Source: CAWGOF01 sp963824225 (GTDB taxonomy: Bacteria > Acidobacteriota > Polarisedimenticolia > Polarisedimenticolales > Polarisedimenticolaceae). From it: 64,000 bases of DNA. The DNA lies in NCBI GenBank assembly GCA_963824225.1, contig CAWGOF010000003.1, positions 868,001-932,000 on the forward strand, in the 5' to 3' direction. Made by a program: the position numbers and the translations under genes. Positions 10,731-19,478 of this stretch are shown piece by piece (the first letter of the stretch is position 1; every line of letters starts with the position of its first letter). The notes under the pieces are model-generated. The model searched no databases. It had not been told where the DNA came from and saw only the letters and a program-made list of their open reading frames with translations.

Positions 10731-10817
10731 CGTTTCGCGTCACCCATTTACAGGATTCGCAATTGCAGATGCGTTCTCCCGTCGGTAGATTGCCGACGTA
10801 GCGGAGTGCGCATAGTC

Positions 10818-11339
10818 ATGAACAACGAACGAGGTATGACCTTCGTCGAGCTAGTCGTCGTGCTGGCGCTCGCCGGAATGTTGATCCTCACCGCAGGAAG
10901 GTTCGCCCTGCCGTGGCTCGGCCGCGAGACGATGCGCAGCGCGGTCTACAACGTCCAGACGTTCCTGCAGCTCGCGCGCGTCGAAGCGATCACGCGCAAC
11001 CGCGAGTGCCGGTTCGAGATCGACATCGCGACGGGCGTCGTTCGCGTGTACGACCGGATGGATCCGGCGGACCTCACGGACGACGTGCTGCTGCGGAGCG
11101 CACAGCTCGACGACGGGGTCGATTTCTCGCGCCCCGGGGGCGGTGCCGCGGTCACGCTCTCGCAGATCGGCGCGACGACCAAGTACGAAGCTGTGTTCCG
11201 CCAGGATGGGGTCGTGACCGCCGGCATTGGCGACATCGTCATGCTCGGCGGGCAGCGCTACGAGCGCATCTCGGTCTTCGGTGCGGGCGGGACGCAGGTG
11301 GAGAGATGGGACAATGGTGCGTGGCATGTCGGATCGTGA
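10818..11339 (+). CDS. Minor pilin / pseudopilin, GspH/FimT-like
   Basis: Type IV filament minor subunit. It has a short leader followed by a class III signal, RGMTFVELVVVLALAGMLIL; a prepilin peptidase would cut after the glycine and methylate the next residue, with glutamate at +5. The remaining approximately 140 residues are a soluble domain like the FimT/GspH fold (an early helix with NVQTFLQLARVEAITRN, then beta strands). The ATG at 10818 is preferred over an in-frame GTG at 10806 because GGAG lies at a usable distance only from the ATG. First of three overlapping pilin genes. Confidence 0.82.
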   Translation: MNNERGMTFVELVVVLALAGMLILTAGRFALPWLGRETMRSAVYNVQTFLQLARVEAITRNRECRFEIDIATGVVRVYDRMDPADLTDDVLLRSAQLDDGVDFSRPGGGAAVTLSQIGATTKYEAVFRQDGVVTAGIGDIVMLGGQRYERISVFGAGGTQVERWDNGAWHVGS

Positions 11340-11733
11340 AACCGTGCGCCGGGCGGCGGGCTTCACGCTGCTCGAGGTGCTCATCGCCCTGGTGCTGATC
11401 GGGGTCGGTGTCCTCGCCGCAGCCCCGATGTTCGTGTACGCGATGCAGGGGAACGCCGTTGCCGCGGACTTCGGCTCGGTCGGCGCGATCGCCGTCGAGC
11501 GCATGGAGCTCCTGCGGGCCCAGGAGTACAGCGACCTGACCCCGGGCGGCAGCCTCACGGGAAGCGTGTCCGGCTACTCGGATGCGTCGAACCCCGACTA
11601 CGTCGTGCGCTGGCAGATCGCGGACAACGCCGTGCCGACCGGTACGCGCTCGATCACCGTTCGGGCGATCGCCGTGCGCCGCGTGGTCGGTGCCCGCAAA
11701 GAGATCACGCTGACGACCCTGAGGGGACGATGA
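11314..11733 (+). CDS. Minor pilin, PilV-like
   Basis: 139 residues with the class III signal AAGFTLLEVLIALVLIGVGV; cleavage is expected after the glycine, and glutamate is at +5. The GFTLLEVLIA consensus and short length fit PilV/GspI-type minor pilins, which help prime type IV pilus or type II secretion pseudopilus assembly in the inner membrane. The ATG at 11314 has GGAGAG upstream and overlaps the end of the FimT-like gene by 26 nt; an ATG at 11326 is a weaker alternative. Its stop overlaps the next pilin start (ATGA), so all three are co-translated. Confidence 0.82.
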   Translation: MVRGMSDRETVRRAAGFTLLEVLIALVLIGVGVLAAAPMFVYAMQGNAVAADFGSVGAIAVERMELLRAQEYSDLTPGGSLTGSVSGYSDASNPDYVVRWQIADNAVPTGTRSITVRAIAVRRVVGARKEITLTTLRGR

Positions 11734-12329
11734 ACGCCAAGCGTAGCGAGCGGGGCGCGAGCCTGATCGAGATGATGATCAGCCTCGTGGTCTTTCTCCT
11801 GGCGATGAGCGGCCTGGCGACGTTCTTGCTCCAGAACGCGCGAATCAACAAGGCCCAGCAGATGACCGCCGACGTCCAGGCCAACGCGCGCAACACGTTG
11901 TCGGTCGTCGTGCAGAAGATGCGCAGCGCCGGATGGGACCCGCTGCAGGTCGGAATCGGCCCGTTGACGCTCGATCCGGACCTGGCCGACGACGTGAGCG
12001 AGATCGAGGTCTTCGCCGACCTGAACGCCGACGGCGACCCGGACGATATTGACGAGCAGATCCTGATCCGGCACACCGGGGCGAGCAAGACGGTCGAATG
12101 GCGCCCGGACAACAACGTGGCCACGGCGTTCGTGACGCTGTCGACGAACATCTCGAACGACGCGGACGGCGACGGCACGATCGAGCCGATGTTCGTCCCC
12201 GACGACACGGCGAACCCGACCGTGATCACGATCCGGATCACCGCGCAATCCCCGGCTCCCGACCCGACGTCCGGCCAGTACATCCGGTACACCGTGACGA
12301 GCGACGTCGCGCTGCGCGCCGAGGTCTAG
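11730..12329 (+). CDS. Minor pilin, PilW-like, with calcium-binding-like loops
   Basis: 199 residues. The prepilin signal is RGASLIEMMISLVVFLLAMSG; alanine rather than phenylalanine follows the glycine, and glutamate at +5 is kept. The helix QQMTADVQANARNTLSVVVQKMRSAG is typical of PilW-family N-terminal stalks. Two loops, DLNADGDPDDID and NDADGDGTIEP, look like EF-hand or dockerin-type calcium sites, as found in several PilW-like proteins. It is last in the pilin trio and is followed by a strong GC hairpin and a palindrome. No PilX, PilY1 or assembly ATPase gene is nearby, so the machine it serves is encoded elsewhere. Confidence 0.8.
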   Translation: MNAKRSERGASLIEMMISLVVFLLAMSGLATFLLQNARINKAQQMTADVQANARNTLSVVVQKMRSAGWDPLQVGIGPLTLDPDLADDVSEIEVFADLNADGDPDDIDEQILIRHTGASKTVEWRPDNNVATAFVTLSTNISNDADGDGTIEPMFVPDDTANPTVITIRITAQSPAPDPTSGQYIRYTVTSDVALRAEV

Positions 12330-12370
12330 CCGGGCCGACCTCCCCAGGAATCCGGGGAAAAAACCCCGAT

Positions 12371-12408
12371 CCCACGCCCGGTCCCGTATCCGGGGACCGG
12401 TGCGTGGG
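12371..12408 (+). terminator. GC-rich hairpin after the pilin genes
   Basis: CCCACGC-CCGGTCCC pairs with GGGACCGG-GCGTGGG: a 15-bp stem with a single bulged T and a 7-nt loop, 41 nt after the last pilin stop. There is no T tract, so this is a likely but not classical terminator. Confidence 0.45.
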
Positions 12409-12421
12409 CCCGTCCCCCGTG

Positions 12422-12483
12422 GGGTCAGGTCTCGAATCGTTGCGTTCTGGCCGCGATAACGCAATGATTCGAGACCTGACCCC
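12422..12483. repeat. REP-like imperfect palindrome
   Basis: The left arm GGGTCAGGTCTCGAATCGTT plus five more bases is matched by an inverted right arm. Together they give 25 bp with one mismatch around a 12-nt loop, between the pilin operon and the SDR gene. The outer core GGGTCAGGTCT recurs at 53872-53910 and in altered form in the hairpin at 35176-35231. It resembles repetitive extragenic palindromes mobilised by REP-associated (RAYT) transposases, but no transposase is present here. Confidence 0.55.
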
Positions 12484-12501
12484 GGGTTGGGGAGGGTCCT
12501 C

Positions 12502-13302
12502 TTGGTCACGCTCTCCGATCGCGTCGTCCTCGTCACCGGTGCGTCGAGCGGGATCGGCGCGGCGTGCGCCCGCGCGTTTGCCGGTGCGGGGGCGCTCGTC
12601 GCCGTCGTGGCTCGCCGCGCCGAGCGCTTGGCCGCGCTCGAGCGCGAGCTTCGAGCGCTCGGGGCCGCGGCCGTCCGCACGATCGTGCTCGACGTGCGGG
12701 ACCGCGAGGCCGTCGCCGCGACGATCGACAGCCTCGAGGCCCCCTGGCGCGAGATCGAGGTCCTGGTCAACAACGCGGGCCTCAGCCGCGGCCTCGCCGG
12801 CCTCCCGACGGGTGAGATCGACGACTGGGAAGAGATGATCGATACGAACGTCAAGGGCCTGCTCTACGTCGATCGGGCCGTCGTCCCGGGGATGGTCGAG
12901 CGCGGTCACGGCACGGTCGTGCACATCGGCTCGATCGCCGGCCGGCAGCTCTACCCCGGGGGGAACGTGTACTGCGCGACGAAGCACGCGGTGCGCGCGC
13001 TGACCGACGGACTGCGGCTCGACGTGCTGGGGAGCGGCGTGCGCGTCACGTCGATCGACCCGGGGCTCGTCGAGACCGAGTTCAGCGAGGTCCGGTTCCA
13101 CGGGGACCGGGAGCGTGCGCGCGCCGTGTATCGGGGCCTGACCCCGCTGACGGCGGACGACGTGGCCGAGGTCGTGGTGTTCGCCGCGACCCGTCCGCCG
13201 CACGTCGATCTGGCGGAAGTCCTGCTCCTGCCCACCGATCAGGCCTCGACGACCCACGTCCACCGCGCTCCGGGTGCGGAACCGGCAACGCGCGATCGAT
13301 AG
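12502..13302 (+). CDS. SDR-family NAD(P)-dependent oxidoreductase, YdfG-like
   Basis: 266-residue classical short-chain dehydrogenase. It has the cofactor motif TGASSGIG near the N-terminus, NNAG, an active-site serine in HIGSIAG, and catalytic YCATK with the usual lysine. The later IDPGLVETEFSEVRFHGD resembles the YdfG 3-hydroxy acid / serine dehydrogenase group, so a small hydroxy acid is a reasonable but unproven substrate. The TTG at 12502 is preferred because GGAGG lies 7 nt upstream; a TTG at 12487 would add five residues and overlap the palindrome region. It is followed after 7 nt by the first VWFA-like gene and may be co-transcribed with it. Confidence 0.88.
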   Translation: MVTLSDRVVLVTGASSGIGAACARAFAGAGALVAVVARRAERLAALERELRALGAAAVRTIVLDVRDREAVAATIDSLEAPWREIEVLVNNAGLSRGLAGLPTGEIDDWEEMIDTNVKGLLYVDRAVVPGMVERGHGTVVHIGSIAGRQLYPGGNVYCATKHAVRALTDGLRLDVLGSGVRVTSIDPGLVETEFSEVRFHGDRERARAVYRGLTPLTADDVAEVVVFAATRPPHVDLAEVLLLPTDQASTTHVHRAPGAEPATRDR

Positions 13303-13309
13303 GGCTCGC

Positions 13310-15352
13310 TTGACGGACCGACACGCCCGGGGTAAGACCCGAGGCGTGCCCCGCGTCGCCATCGCCCTCGGTACCGCGCTCGTCGGGGCGACCGCGCTCC
13401 TGGCCCAGGTGCCGACCCCTGCGCCGACGCCGATTCCCGGAGGTCCGACCGAGACCGCCGAGGTGCACCTGGCGCAGATCGACGTCACGGTCTACGGACC
13501 GCCCGACGTCGTATCGAGCCTGACCGCCGAGGATTTCGCGCTCCGGATCCAGCTCACGACGCTCCGCTCGTTCACCGTCGACCGACTGTGCCCGGACGCC
13601 GCCGCACCCGAGGCACAGGCGTCCTGGGCGCCGAGCTACCTGTTCTACTTCGACCAGCCGCACCTGACGTTCGCCGGCCGGCAGAACGCGATCGACATCG
13701 CCCGCCGCCTCGTGCTGTCTCTCGTCGACCACGGCGCCCGGGCGATGATCGTGTCGAACGCGCGTGCGGTCGAGATCGTCGCCCCGCTGACGACCGACCG
13801 CGCCACCCTGACCCACGCCCTCGACCGGCTGGAAAACGATCGGAAGCAGTGGGACGAGTACGCGGAGACCGAGGACTACCGCGTCGCCGACGTCACGCGT
13901 GAGCTGAACGAGATGAACAACTTCGAGCACGCCGTGGCGGTCGCGCGGCGGTACCAGCTCGAGGAGCGGATCCGCACCGACCGCGACCTGCGCCGCCTGG
14001 CCATGACGATGAGCCAGCTCGCCGAGGCGCTGCCGCCGAAGTCGGTCATCTACTTCGCCGACACGACGCGCTCGAACGCGGGCGAGCACTACCTGGCGTT
14101 CTTCGGCCGGGCGCAGCGCACCGACGAGCCGCTCCTCGGACCGATGGCCGCCGACTCCCTCACGGCGCAGCTGGCGTTCGACCGCGTGCTGAACGAGGCG
14201 GCGTCCCAGGGGATCCGGATCCACACCGTCGAGGCCCGCGGCCTCGTGCTCGCGAGCGATCTCGCCGTCCAGTCGGGGGTCGGGATGTCGTCGGCGGGCG
14301 CCGTCGCCTCATCCTCGCGCGTCCGGACCAGCGACGCCCACCGTACGCTCGAAGGCCTCGCGGCCGAGAGCGGAGGTCAGTCGTTCCTCCACGGGGTCGG
14401 GCCGGCGCGCATCGCCGATCGCCTCGTCGCCGATGCGAGCTGCGTGTACCTGCTGAGCTTCGATCCGACCGGGTTCGCCGAGGATCAGCCACTGCGCGTC
14501 AGCGTCTCCGTCCGTCGGCCCGGCGTGACCCACCGCACGCGTGGGCGGCTCGTCGTGGCCAGCGCGTCGTCCCGGCTGACCTCCCGCATCCTGCGCGCCT
14601 TCGCCGCCCCCGACTCGATCGCCGACCCGTTCGAGGTCCGCACCGGCCTGATCCCCACGGGCTTCAAGAACGGACGCTACACCGCCCTGCTGCAGGTCGC
14701 GATCCCCGGCTCGGCGCTCAGCGGAGCGGCGTGGGACCTCGGCGCGACGCTCGTCCAGGGCGAGAAGGTGCGCGGGCGCGCCGCGGGACGCATCGCCTCG
14801 AACACACCGGGCGCGCCCGTGATCCTCGAATCCGAGGTCGAGCTCGGCGCCGGAGCCTACGACCTCGTCGCCGTGGCCCACGAAGACCGCACCGGGCTCG
14901 TCGCCTCGAGCAGCCTGCGCCTCGACTGGCCCGCGCTGCGCGAGGCGCGTGTGGGGGTCGGTCCGATCGCGATCGTCCAGCCGGTCGTCGGCGCGTTCCT
15001 GCGCAGCGGGGTGACGCGCACGGCGGGCTCGGTGATCGCGGGGGCCGGCGACCCGGTCGACCCGTCGCGCCCCACCGCCATCGTCACCGTCGCCTGTCCC
15101 GCGGCGAGCCGGACCGCGCCGCGGATCGTCGAGCGCGCGCTCACCGGTCCGACGCGCCACGAGTTCCCGCCGCAGGACCTGACCGGAGAATCGTCGTGCG
15201 TCCAGCTGCGCGACGTCGTCCCGTCGAACACGCTCCGCGGCGGCCCGTATCGATACGTCCTGCGCGTCGTCGCGGGGGACGAGACGCTGGTCGAGGCCGA
15301 GCGCGAGTTCGTCGTCGTCACGGGCGCGCCCGAGGCGGAGGAGGAGCCATGA
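13310..15352 (+). CDS. VWFA-related secreted protein, acidobacterial type (copy 1)
   Basis: About 680 residues with an N-terminal signal sequence (PRVAIALGTALVGATALLA). It resembles the VWFA-related family first described in Acidobacteria. A lead-in strand region (LAQIDVTVYGPP, SLTAEDFALRI) is followed by a von Willebrand A-like Rossmann domain starting at YLFYFDQPHLTFAGRQ. The expected MIDAS DxSxS is replaced by DQPHL, so metal-dependent adhesion is doubtful. A large beta-rich C-terminal half follows. The start is uncertain: TTG 13310 (7 nt after the SDR stop) or GTG 13346, which gives a more compact signal peptide. It is the most diverged of the three tandem copies. Function unknown; probably periplasmic or surface. 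Confidence 0.8.
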   Translation: MTDRHARGKTRGVPRVAIALGTALVGATALLAQVPTPAPTPIPGGPTETAEVHLAQIDVTVYGPPDVVSSLTAEDFALRIQLTTLRSFTVDRLCPDAAAPEAQASWAPSYLFYFDQPHLTFAGRQNAIDIARRLVLSLVDHGARAMIVSNARAVEIVAPLTTDRATLTHALDRLENDRKQWDEYAETEDYRVADVTRELNEMNNFEHAVAVARRYQLEERIRTDRDLRRLAMTMSQLAEALPPKSVIYFADTTRSNAGEHYLAFFGRAQRTDEPLLGPMAADSLTAQLAFDRVLNEAASQGIRIHTVEARGLVLASDLAVQSGVGMSSAGAVASSSRVRTSDAHRTLEGLAAESGGQSFLHGVGPARIADRLVADASCVYLLSFDPTGFAEDQPLRVSVSVRRPGVTHRTRGRLVVASASSRLTSRILRAFAAPDSIADPFEVRTGLIPTGFKNGRYTALLQVAIPGSALSGAAWDLGATLVQGEKVRGRAAGRIASNTPGAPVILESEVELGAGAYDLVAVAHEDRTGLVASSSLRLDWPALREARVGVGPIAIVQPVVGAFLRSGVTRTAGSVIAGAGDPVDPSRPTAIVTVACPAASRTAPRIVERALTGPTRHEFPPQDLTGESSCVQLRDVVPSNTLRGGPYRYVLRVVAGDETLVEAEREFVVVTGAPEAEEEP

Positions 15353-17400
15353 GCCGGAGGAGGAAGCACATGCGGTGGGGTGGATTCGCGTTCGGCGTCG
15401 CGATCGCGATCGGGGCCCTCGCTCGGGCGGCACAGACCGAACCGCCCGCGCCGACACCGGAGCCCGAGGAGATCGATCTCGTCGAGAAGGCCGAGCGCCG
15501 CCTCGTCCAGATCGACGTGACGGCCCACGGACCCGCGGCCGAGATCGCAGCCCTGACGCAGGACGACTTCGAGATCGTCGTGAACGGAGAGCGGATCGAA
15601 GAGTTCACCGTCGATCGCCTGTGCGGGGAGGCCGACCTGCGGGCGACGACCGCGGAAGCCGCGGTCGACAAGGCCAAGCCGCCGACGCCGAGCGGCGTCG
15701 GAGCACCCGCGGCGCCGGCCCCCACGTACCTGATCTACTTCGATCAGCACCACCTGACGCTCGCCGGGAGACAGAACGCGCTCGACGAGTCGCGGCGGAT
15801 GATCCCGAGCCTCGTGGCCGACGGGGGCCGCGTGGCCATCGCCTCGAGCGGCGAGGTCGTCGACGTGGTGATCGATTTCACCTCGGACGTGACCGCGCTC
15901 CTCACCGCGCTCGACCGGATCGAGAGCAACCGGAAGTACTGGGACCAGTATCCGCAGCTCGAGGCCCAGCGGGTGGCTGAGCTGCTCCAGATCCAGAGCT
16001 GGCACGGACAGGATGCCGGGTGCAGCAAGGCCCGGTTCTTGCAGCAGGAAGAGCTGTTCCGTACCGACAAGGCGCTGCGCCGGTTCGCCATGGTGCTCGG
16101 CTTGCTCATCGACGTGCGTCCGCCGAAGGTCGCGCTGTACTTCGCCGACACCGTGCGCCGCGAATCCGGCCGGCACTACTACTCCTACGTCGGGCCGTGC
16201 GACTACAGCTCGTTCAACGCCGAGCAGGCGATCGACGGGATCATCGATACCGCGACGGCGAACGGCATTCGGCTCTACACGATCCAGGCCGAAGGGCTCG
16301 TGACCGGTGAGTCTCTGAGCCTGCCCGGCGTGTCGAGCCCCGGTGGCGTCAACCCGAACCAGTCGCGGATCCGCGACGCCCAGAACGCGCTCGCCGGCAT
16401 GGCGCTCGAGACCGGCGGCAAGTCGTTCCTCAACGGCGTCGCGGCGCCCAAGATGGTCAAGGCGATCCACGACGACGTCTCGTGCGTGTACCTGATCAGC
16501 TTCGACGGCGCGAAGTTCAAGACCGACGCACCGCTGTCGGTGCGGGTCGAAACCAAGCGCCCGAAGGTCGAGCTGCAGACGCGCGGACGGCTCGTGCTGC
16601 CGAGCGAGTCCGAGATGCGGACGACGCGCCTCCTCGCTGCGTTCGTCGCTCCGGGAATCGTGCACAAGGATGTGACGCTGCGCGGGACCTTGATCCCGCT
16701 GGGGTTCGACGACGGCTCGTACCGCGCGCTCGTGCAGGTCCAGGCGCCGGCCTCGCCGGTCCCGAATACCGCGTGGGACCTCGGCGCGTCGCTCGTGTCG
16801 GGCGGAGAGATAAGGCAGGACGCCTCGGGACGGCTCTCGATCAAGCAGTCCGGGGTCCCCGTCGTGTTCGAGAGCGAGATGCGGTTCAAGCCCGGGCCGT
16901 ACGAGCTGATCCTCGTGGCCCATGACACGACGTCGAACCAGCTCGGGACGATCCGGATCGATGGTAGCTGGCCCGAACGGGGCGACGGCCCGGCGATCGG
17001 ACCGATCGCCGTGATCCAAAAGAGCGCGGGCTCGGTGTTCCTGCGCCAGGGCGCACCGCGCGTCGGCGGCTCGCTCGCGCGGGCGGACAAGGAGACGGTG
17101 CGAACCGACGAGCCGACGCACCTCCTGACGCTCGTCTGCCGTGGGAGAGGAAAACCCACGCTGCGTATCGCGCGCACGCTCGAGGGCGACTCCGTGACCG
17201 AGTTCCCGGCGACGGACGTCCGGTTCGACGACGAGCCCGGACCGTGCGTGCAGATCCGGGACATGATCCCGGCCAAGACGATGGTCTCGGGGGTCTTCGA
17301 CTACAAGGTGCGCGTCCTCGACGGCGCGACCGAGCTCGCGACCGCGACCCAGACGATCTACGCGCTGGGCCCCGACGTGGGTTCGGCGGGCGGGTCGTGA
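15349..17400 (+). CDS. VWFA-related secreted protein, acidobacterial type (copy 2)
   Basis: 683 residues. The ATG overlaps the stop of copy 1 and has GGAGGAGG upstream; a second ATG at 15370 also has a good ribosome site, so either may be used. Signal peptide MRWGGFAFGVAIAIGALARA. It has the same layout as copy 1: VDLVEKAERRLVQIDVT-like lead-in, SLTQDDFEI-type strand, VWFA-like domain with TYLIYFDQHHLTLAGRQ (MIDAS serines replaced by histidine and leucine), and a beta-rich C-terminal half. The last 170 or so residues are nearly identical to copy 3, while the N-terminal third differs, suggesting recent duplication or gene conversion. Confidence 0.82.
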   Translation: MSRRRKHMRWGGFAFGVAIAIGALARAAQTEPPAPTPEPEEIDLVEKAERRLVQIDVTAHGPAAEIAALTQDDFEIVVNGERIEEFTVDRLCGEADLRATTAEAAVDKAKPPTPSGVGAPAAPAPTYLIYFDQHHLTLAGRQNALDESRRMIPSLVADGGRVAIASSGEVVDVVIDFTSDVTALLTALDRIESNRKYWDQYPQLEAQRVAELLQIQSWHGQDAGCSKARFLQQEELFRTDKALRRFAMVLGLLIDVRPPKVALYFADTVRRESGRHYYSYVGPCDYSSFNAEQAIDGIIDTATANGIRLYTIQAEGLVTGESLSLPGVSSPGGVNPNQSRIRDAQNALAGMALETGGKSFLNGVAAPKMVKAIHDDVSCVYLISFDGAKFKTDAPLSVRVETKRPKVELQTRGRLVLPSESEMRTTRLLAAFVAPGIVHKDVTLRGTLIPLGFDDGSYRALVQVQAPASPVPNTAWDLGASLVSGGEIRQDASGRLSIKQSGVPVVFESEMRFKPGPYELILVAHDTTSNQLGTIRIDGSWPERGDGPAIGPIAVIQKSAGSVFLRQGAPRVGGSLARADKETVRTDEPTHLLTLVCRGRGKPTLRIARTLEGDSVTEFPATDVRFDDEPGPCVQIRDMIPAKTMVSGVFDYKVRVLDGATELATATQTIYALGPDVGSAGGS

Positions 17401-17401
17401 G

Positions 17402-19474
17402 GTGACGCGGGCCGGGGTGACGGGGTCGACGGTCGGGCTGCTCGCCCTCTCCGTCCTCGCGGCGTCTGATCCCGAGCCACCGCGCAAGATCGACCTCGTC
17501 GAGAAGACCGAGCGCCGCTTGGTCCAGCTCGACGTGACCGCCCGTGGACCGGCGGCCGAGATCGCGAGCCTGACGCGCGAGGACTTCACGCTCGTGGTCA
17601 ATGGCGAGTGGATCGAGTCGTTCACCGTGGACCGGCTGTGCGGCGAGCCCGAGGCTCGCACCGTCTCGGGCGAGGTCTCGAACGCCGAGGCCGGATCGAG
17701 CACGCCGCTCCCCGAAGGGCGGTCCACCGCAAGCTACCTGATCTACTTCGACCAGCACCATCTGACGATCGCCGGCCGGCAGAACGCGATCGACCTGGCT
17801 CGGCGCATGATCCCCGACCTCGTGCGCGACGGCGGGCGCGTCGCGGTGGCCTCGAGCGGTGACACGGTCGACGTGCTGGCCGATTTCAGCGGCGATGCGC
17901 AGTCGCTCAGCACGGTGCTCGATCGGCTCGAGGGCGACCGGCACCACTGGGACGAGTACCCCGTCCGGGAGGAGTCGCGGATCCGCGAGCTGTTCGAAGA
18001 CGAGGACAAGCTGGGCCACGGGTTCGCGTGCAGCAAGGCACGCTGGTTTCGGATGGAGGAGTTATACAGGACCGAGAAGGCGCTCCGGCGCTTCTCCATG
18101 GTGCTCGGCATCCTGGCCGAGGCACAGCCGCCCAAGGCGGCCCTGTACTTCGCCGACACGGTCCGGCGGGACCCGGGCGCGCACTACTACACGTACATAG
18201 GAGCCTGCGCGGACCAAGAGGTCGGAGAGAGCGGAAGCCCCTCCGCGTTCGGGGCCGCGCACGTGATCGACCGTGTGATCGCGAACGCCTCCGCGTACGG
18301 CGTCCGCATGTACACGATCCAGGCCGAGGGGCTCGTCACCGGCGAGACGCAAGCTGTCCCCACGTATGGGTCGCCCACATCGGTTACTTCGCCGACCTCA
18401 CGCATCAAGCCGTTCAGTCCGAACCAGCGGCGCATCCACCAGGCGCAGGACGCGCTGGCCGGGATGGCGCTCGAGACGGGCGGTCAGTCGTTCCTCAACG
18501 GCGTCGCGGCACCCAGGATGGTCAAAGCGATCCACGACGACGTCTCGTGCATGTACCTGATCAGCTTCGACGGGGCGAAGTTCAAGCTCGACACGCCGCT
18601 CTCGGTCCGCGTCGAGACGAAGCGCCCGAAGGTCGAGCTGCAGACGCGCGGTCGCGTCGTGCTGCCGAGCGAGTCCGAGCGTCGCACCGCACGGCTCCTG
18701 ACCGCGTTCGTAGCCCCGGGGATCGCACACAAGGACCTGACCGTGCGCGGCACGCTGATCCCGCTCGGGTTCGAGCACGGCCGCTACCGCGCGTTGGTGC
18801 AGGTCCTGGCCCCGGGCTCGCCCGTGTCCGACGCGGTGTGGGACCTCGGCGCCTCGCTCGTCTCGGGCGGAGAGATGAGACAGGACGACTCGGGCCGGCT
18901 GACGATCAAGCGGTCTGGCGTCCCGGTCGTGTTCGAGAGCGAGATGCGCTTCGATCCCGGGCCGTACGAGCTGATCCTCGTGGCCCACGACACGACGTCG
19001 AACCAGATCGGCACGATACGGATCGAGGGCAGCTGGCCCGAGCGGGGCGACGGCCCGGCGATCGGGCCGATCGCCGTGATCCAGAAGAGCGCGGGCTCGG
19101 TGTTCCTGCGCCAGGACGCACCGCGCGTCGGCGGCTCGCTCGCGCGAGCGGACAAGGAGACGGTGCGAACCGACGAGCCGACGCACCTCCTGACGCTCGT
19201 CTGTCGTGGGAAAGGAAGGCCCACGCTGCGTATCGCCCGCACGCTCGAGGGCGACTCGGTGACCGAGTTCCCGGCGACGGACGTCCGGTTCGACGACGAG
19301 CCCGGACCGTGCGTGCAAATCCGGGACATGATCCCGGCCAAGACGATGGTCTCGGGCGTCTTCGATTACAAGGTGCGCGTCCTCGACGGCGCGACCGAGC
19401 TCGCGACCGCGACCCAGACGATCTACGCGCTGGGTCCGGAAGGGGTCGCCGCCAGCAGTGCGGGCGGCCCATGA
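17402..19474 (+). CDS. VWFA-related secreted protein, acidobacterial type (copy 3)
   Basis: 690 residues from a GTG one nt after the stop of copy 2. The short signal-like N-terminus (GSTVGLLALSVLAAS) is followed by KIDLVEKTERRLVQLDVT and the VWFA-like domain with YLIYFDQHHLTIAGRQ. It shares long blocks with copy 2, including ETGGQSFLNGVAAP, VSCMYLISFDGAKFK and PAIGPIAVIQKSAGSVFLRQ. It carries a threonine/serine/proline-rich insertion near 18360-18420 that copy 2 lacks. The MIDAS residues are degenerate here too. It ends the SDR-VWFA operon; the next genes are on the opposite strand. Function unknown. Confidence 0.82.
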   Translation: MTRAGVTGSTVGLLALSVLAASDPEPPRKIDLVEKTERRLVQLDVTARGPAAEIASLTREDFTLVVNGEWIESFTVDRLCGEPEARTVSGEVSNAEAGSSTPLPEGRSTASYLIYFDQHHLTIAGRQNAIDLARRMIPDLVRDGGRVAVASSGDTVDVLADFSGDAQSLSTVLDRLEGDRHHWDEYPVREESRIRELFEDEDKLGHGFACSKARWFRMEELYRTEKALRRFSMVLGILAEAQPPKAALYFADTVRRDPGAHYYTYIGACADQEVGESGSPSAFGAAHVIDRVIANASAYGVRMYTIQAEGLVTGETQAVPTYGSPTSVTSPTSRIKPFSPNQRRIHQAQDALAGMALETGGQSFLNGVAAPRMVKAIHDDVSCMYLISFDGAKFKLDTPLSVRVETKRPKVELQTRGRVVLPSESERRTARLLTAFVAPGIAHKDLTVRGTLIPLGFEHGRYRALVQVLAPGSPVSDAVWDLGASLVSGGEMRQDDSGRLTIKRSGVPVVFESEMRFDPGPYELILVAHDTTSNQIGTIRIEGSWPERGDGPAIGPIAVIQKSAGSVFLRQDAPRVGGSLARADKETVRTDEPTHLLTLVCRGKGRPTLRIARTLEGDSVTEFPATDVRFDDEPGPCVQIRDMIPAKTMVSGVFDYKVRVLDGATELATATQTIYALGPEGVAASSAGGP

Positions 19475-19478
19475 GCCC

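Noticed and set aside
18360..18420. Loop present only in VWFA copy 3 as a possible mobile insertion
   Set aside because: No terminal repeats or target duplication; it stays in frame and is Ser/Thr/Pro-rich, so ordinary loop divergence is enough.
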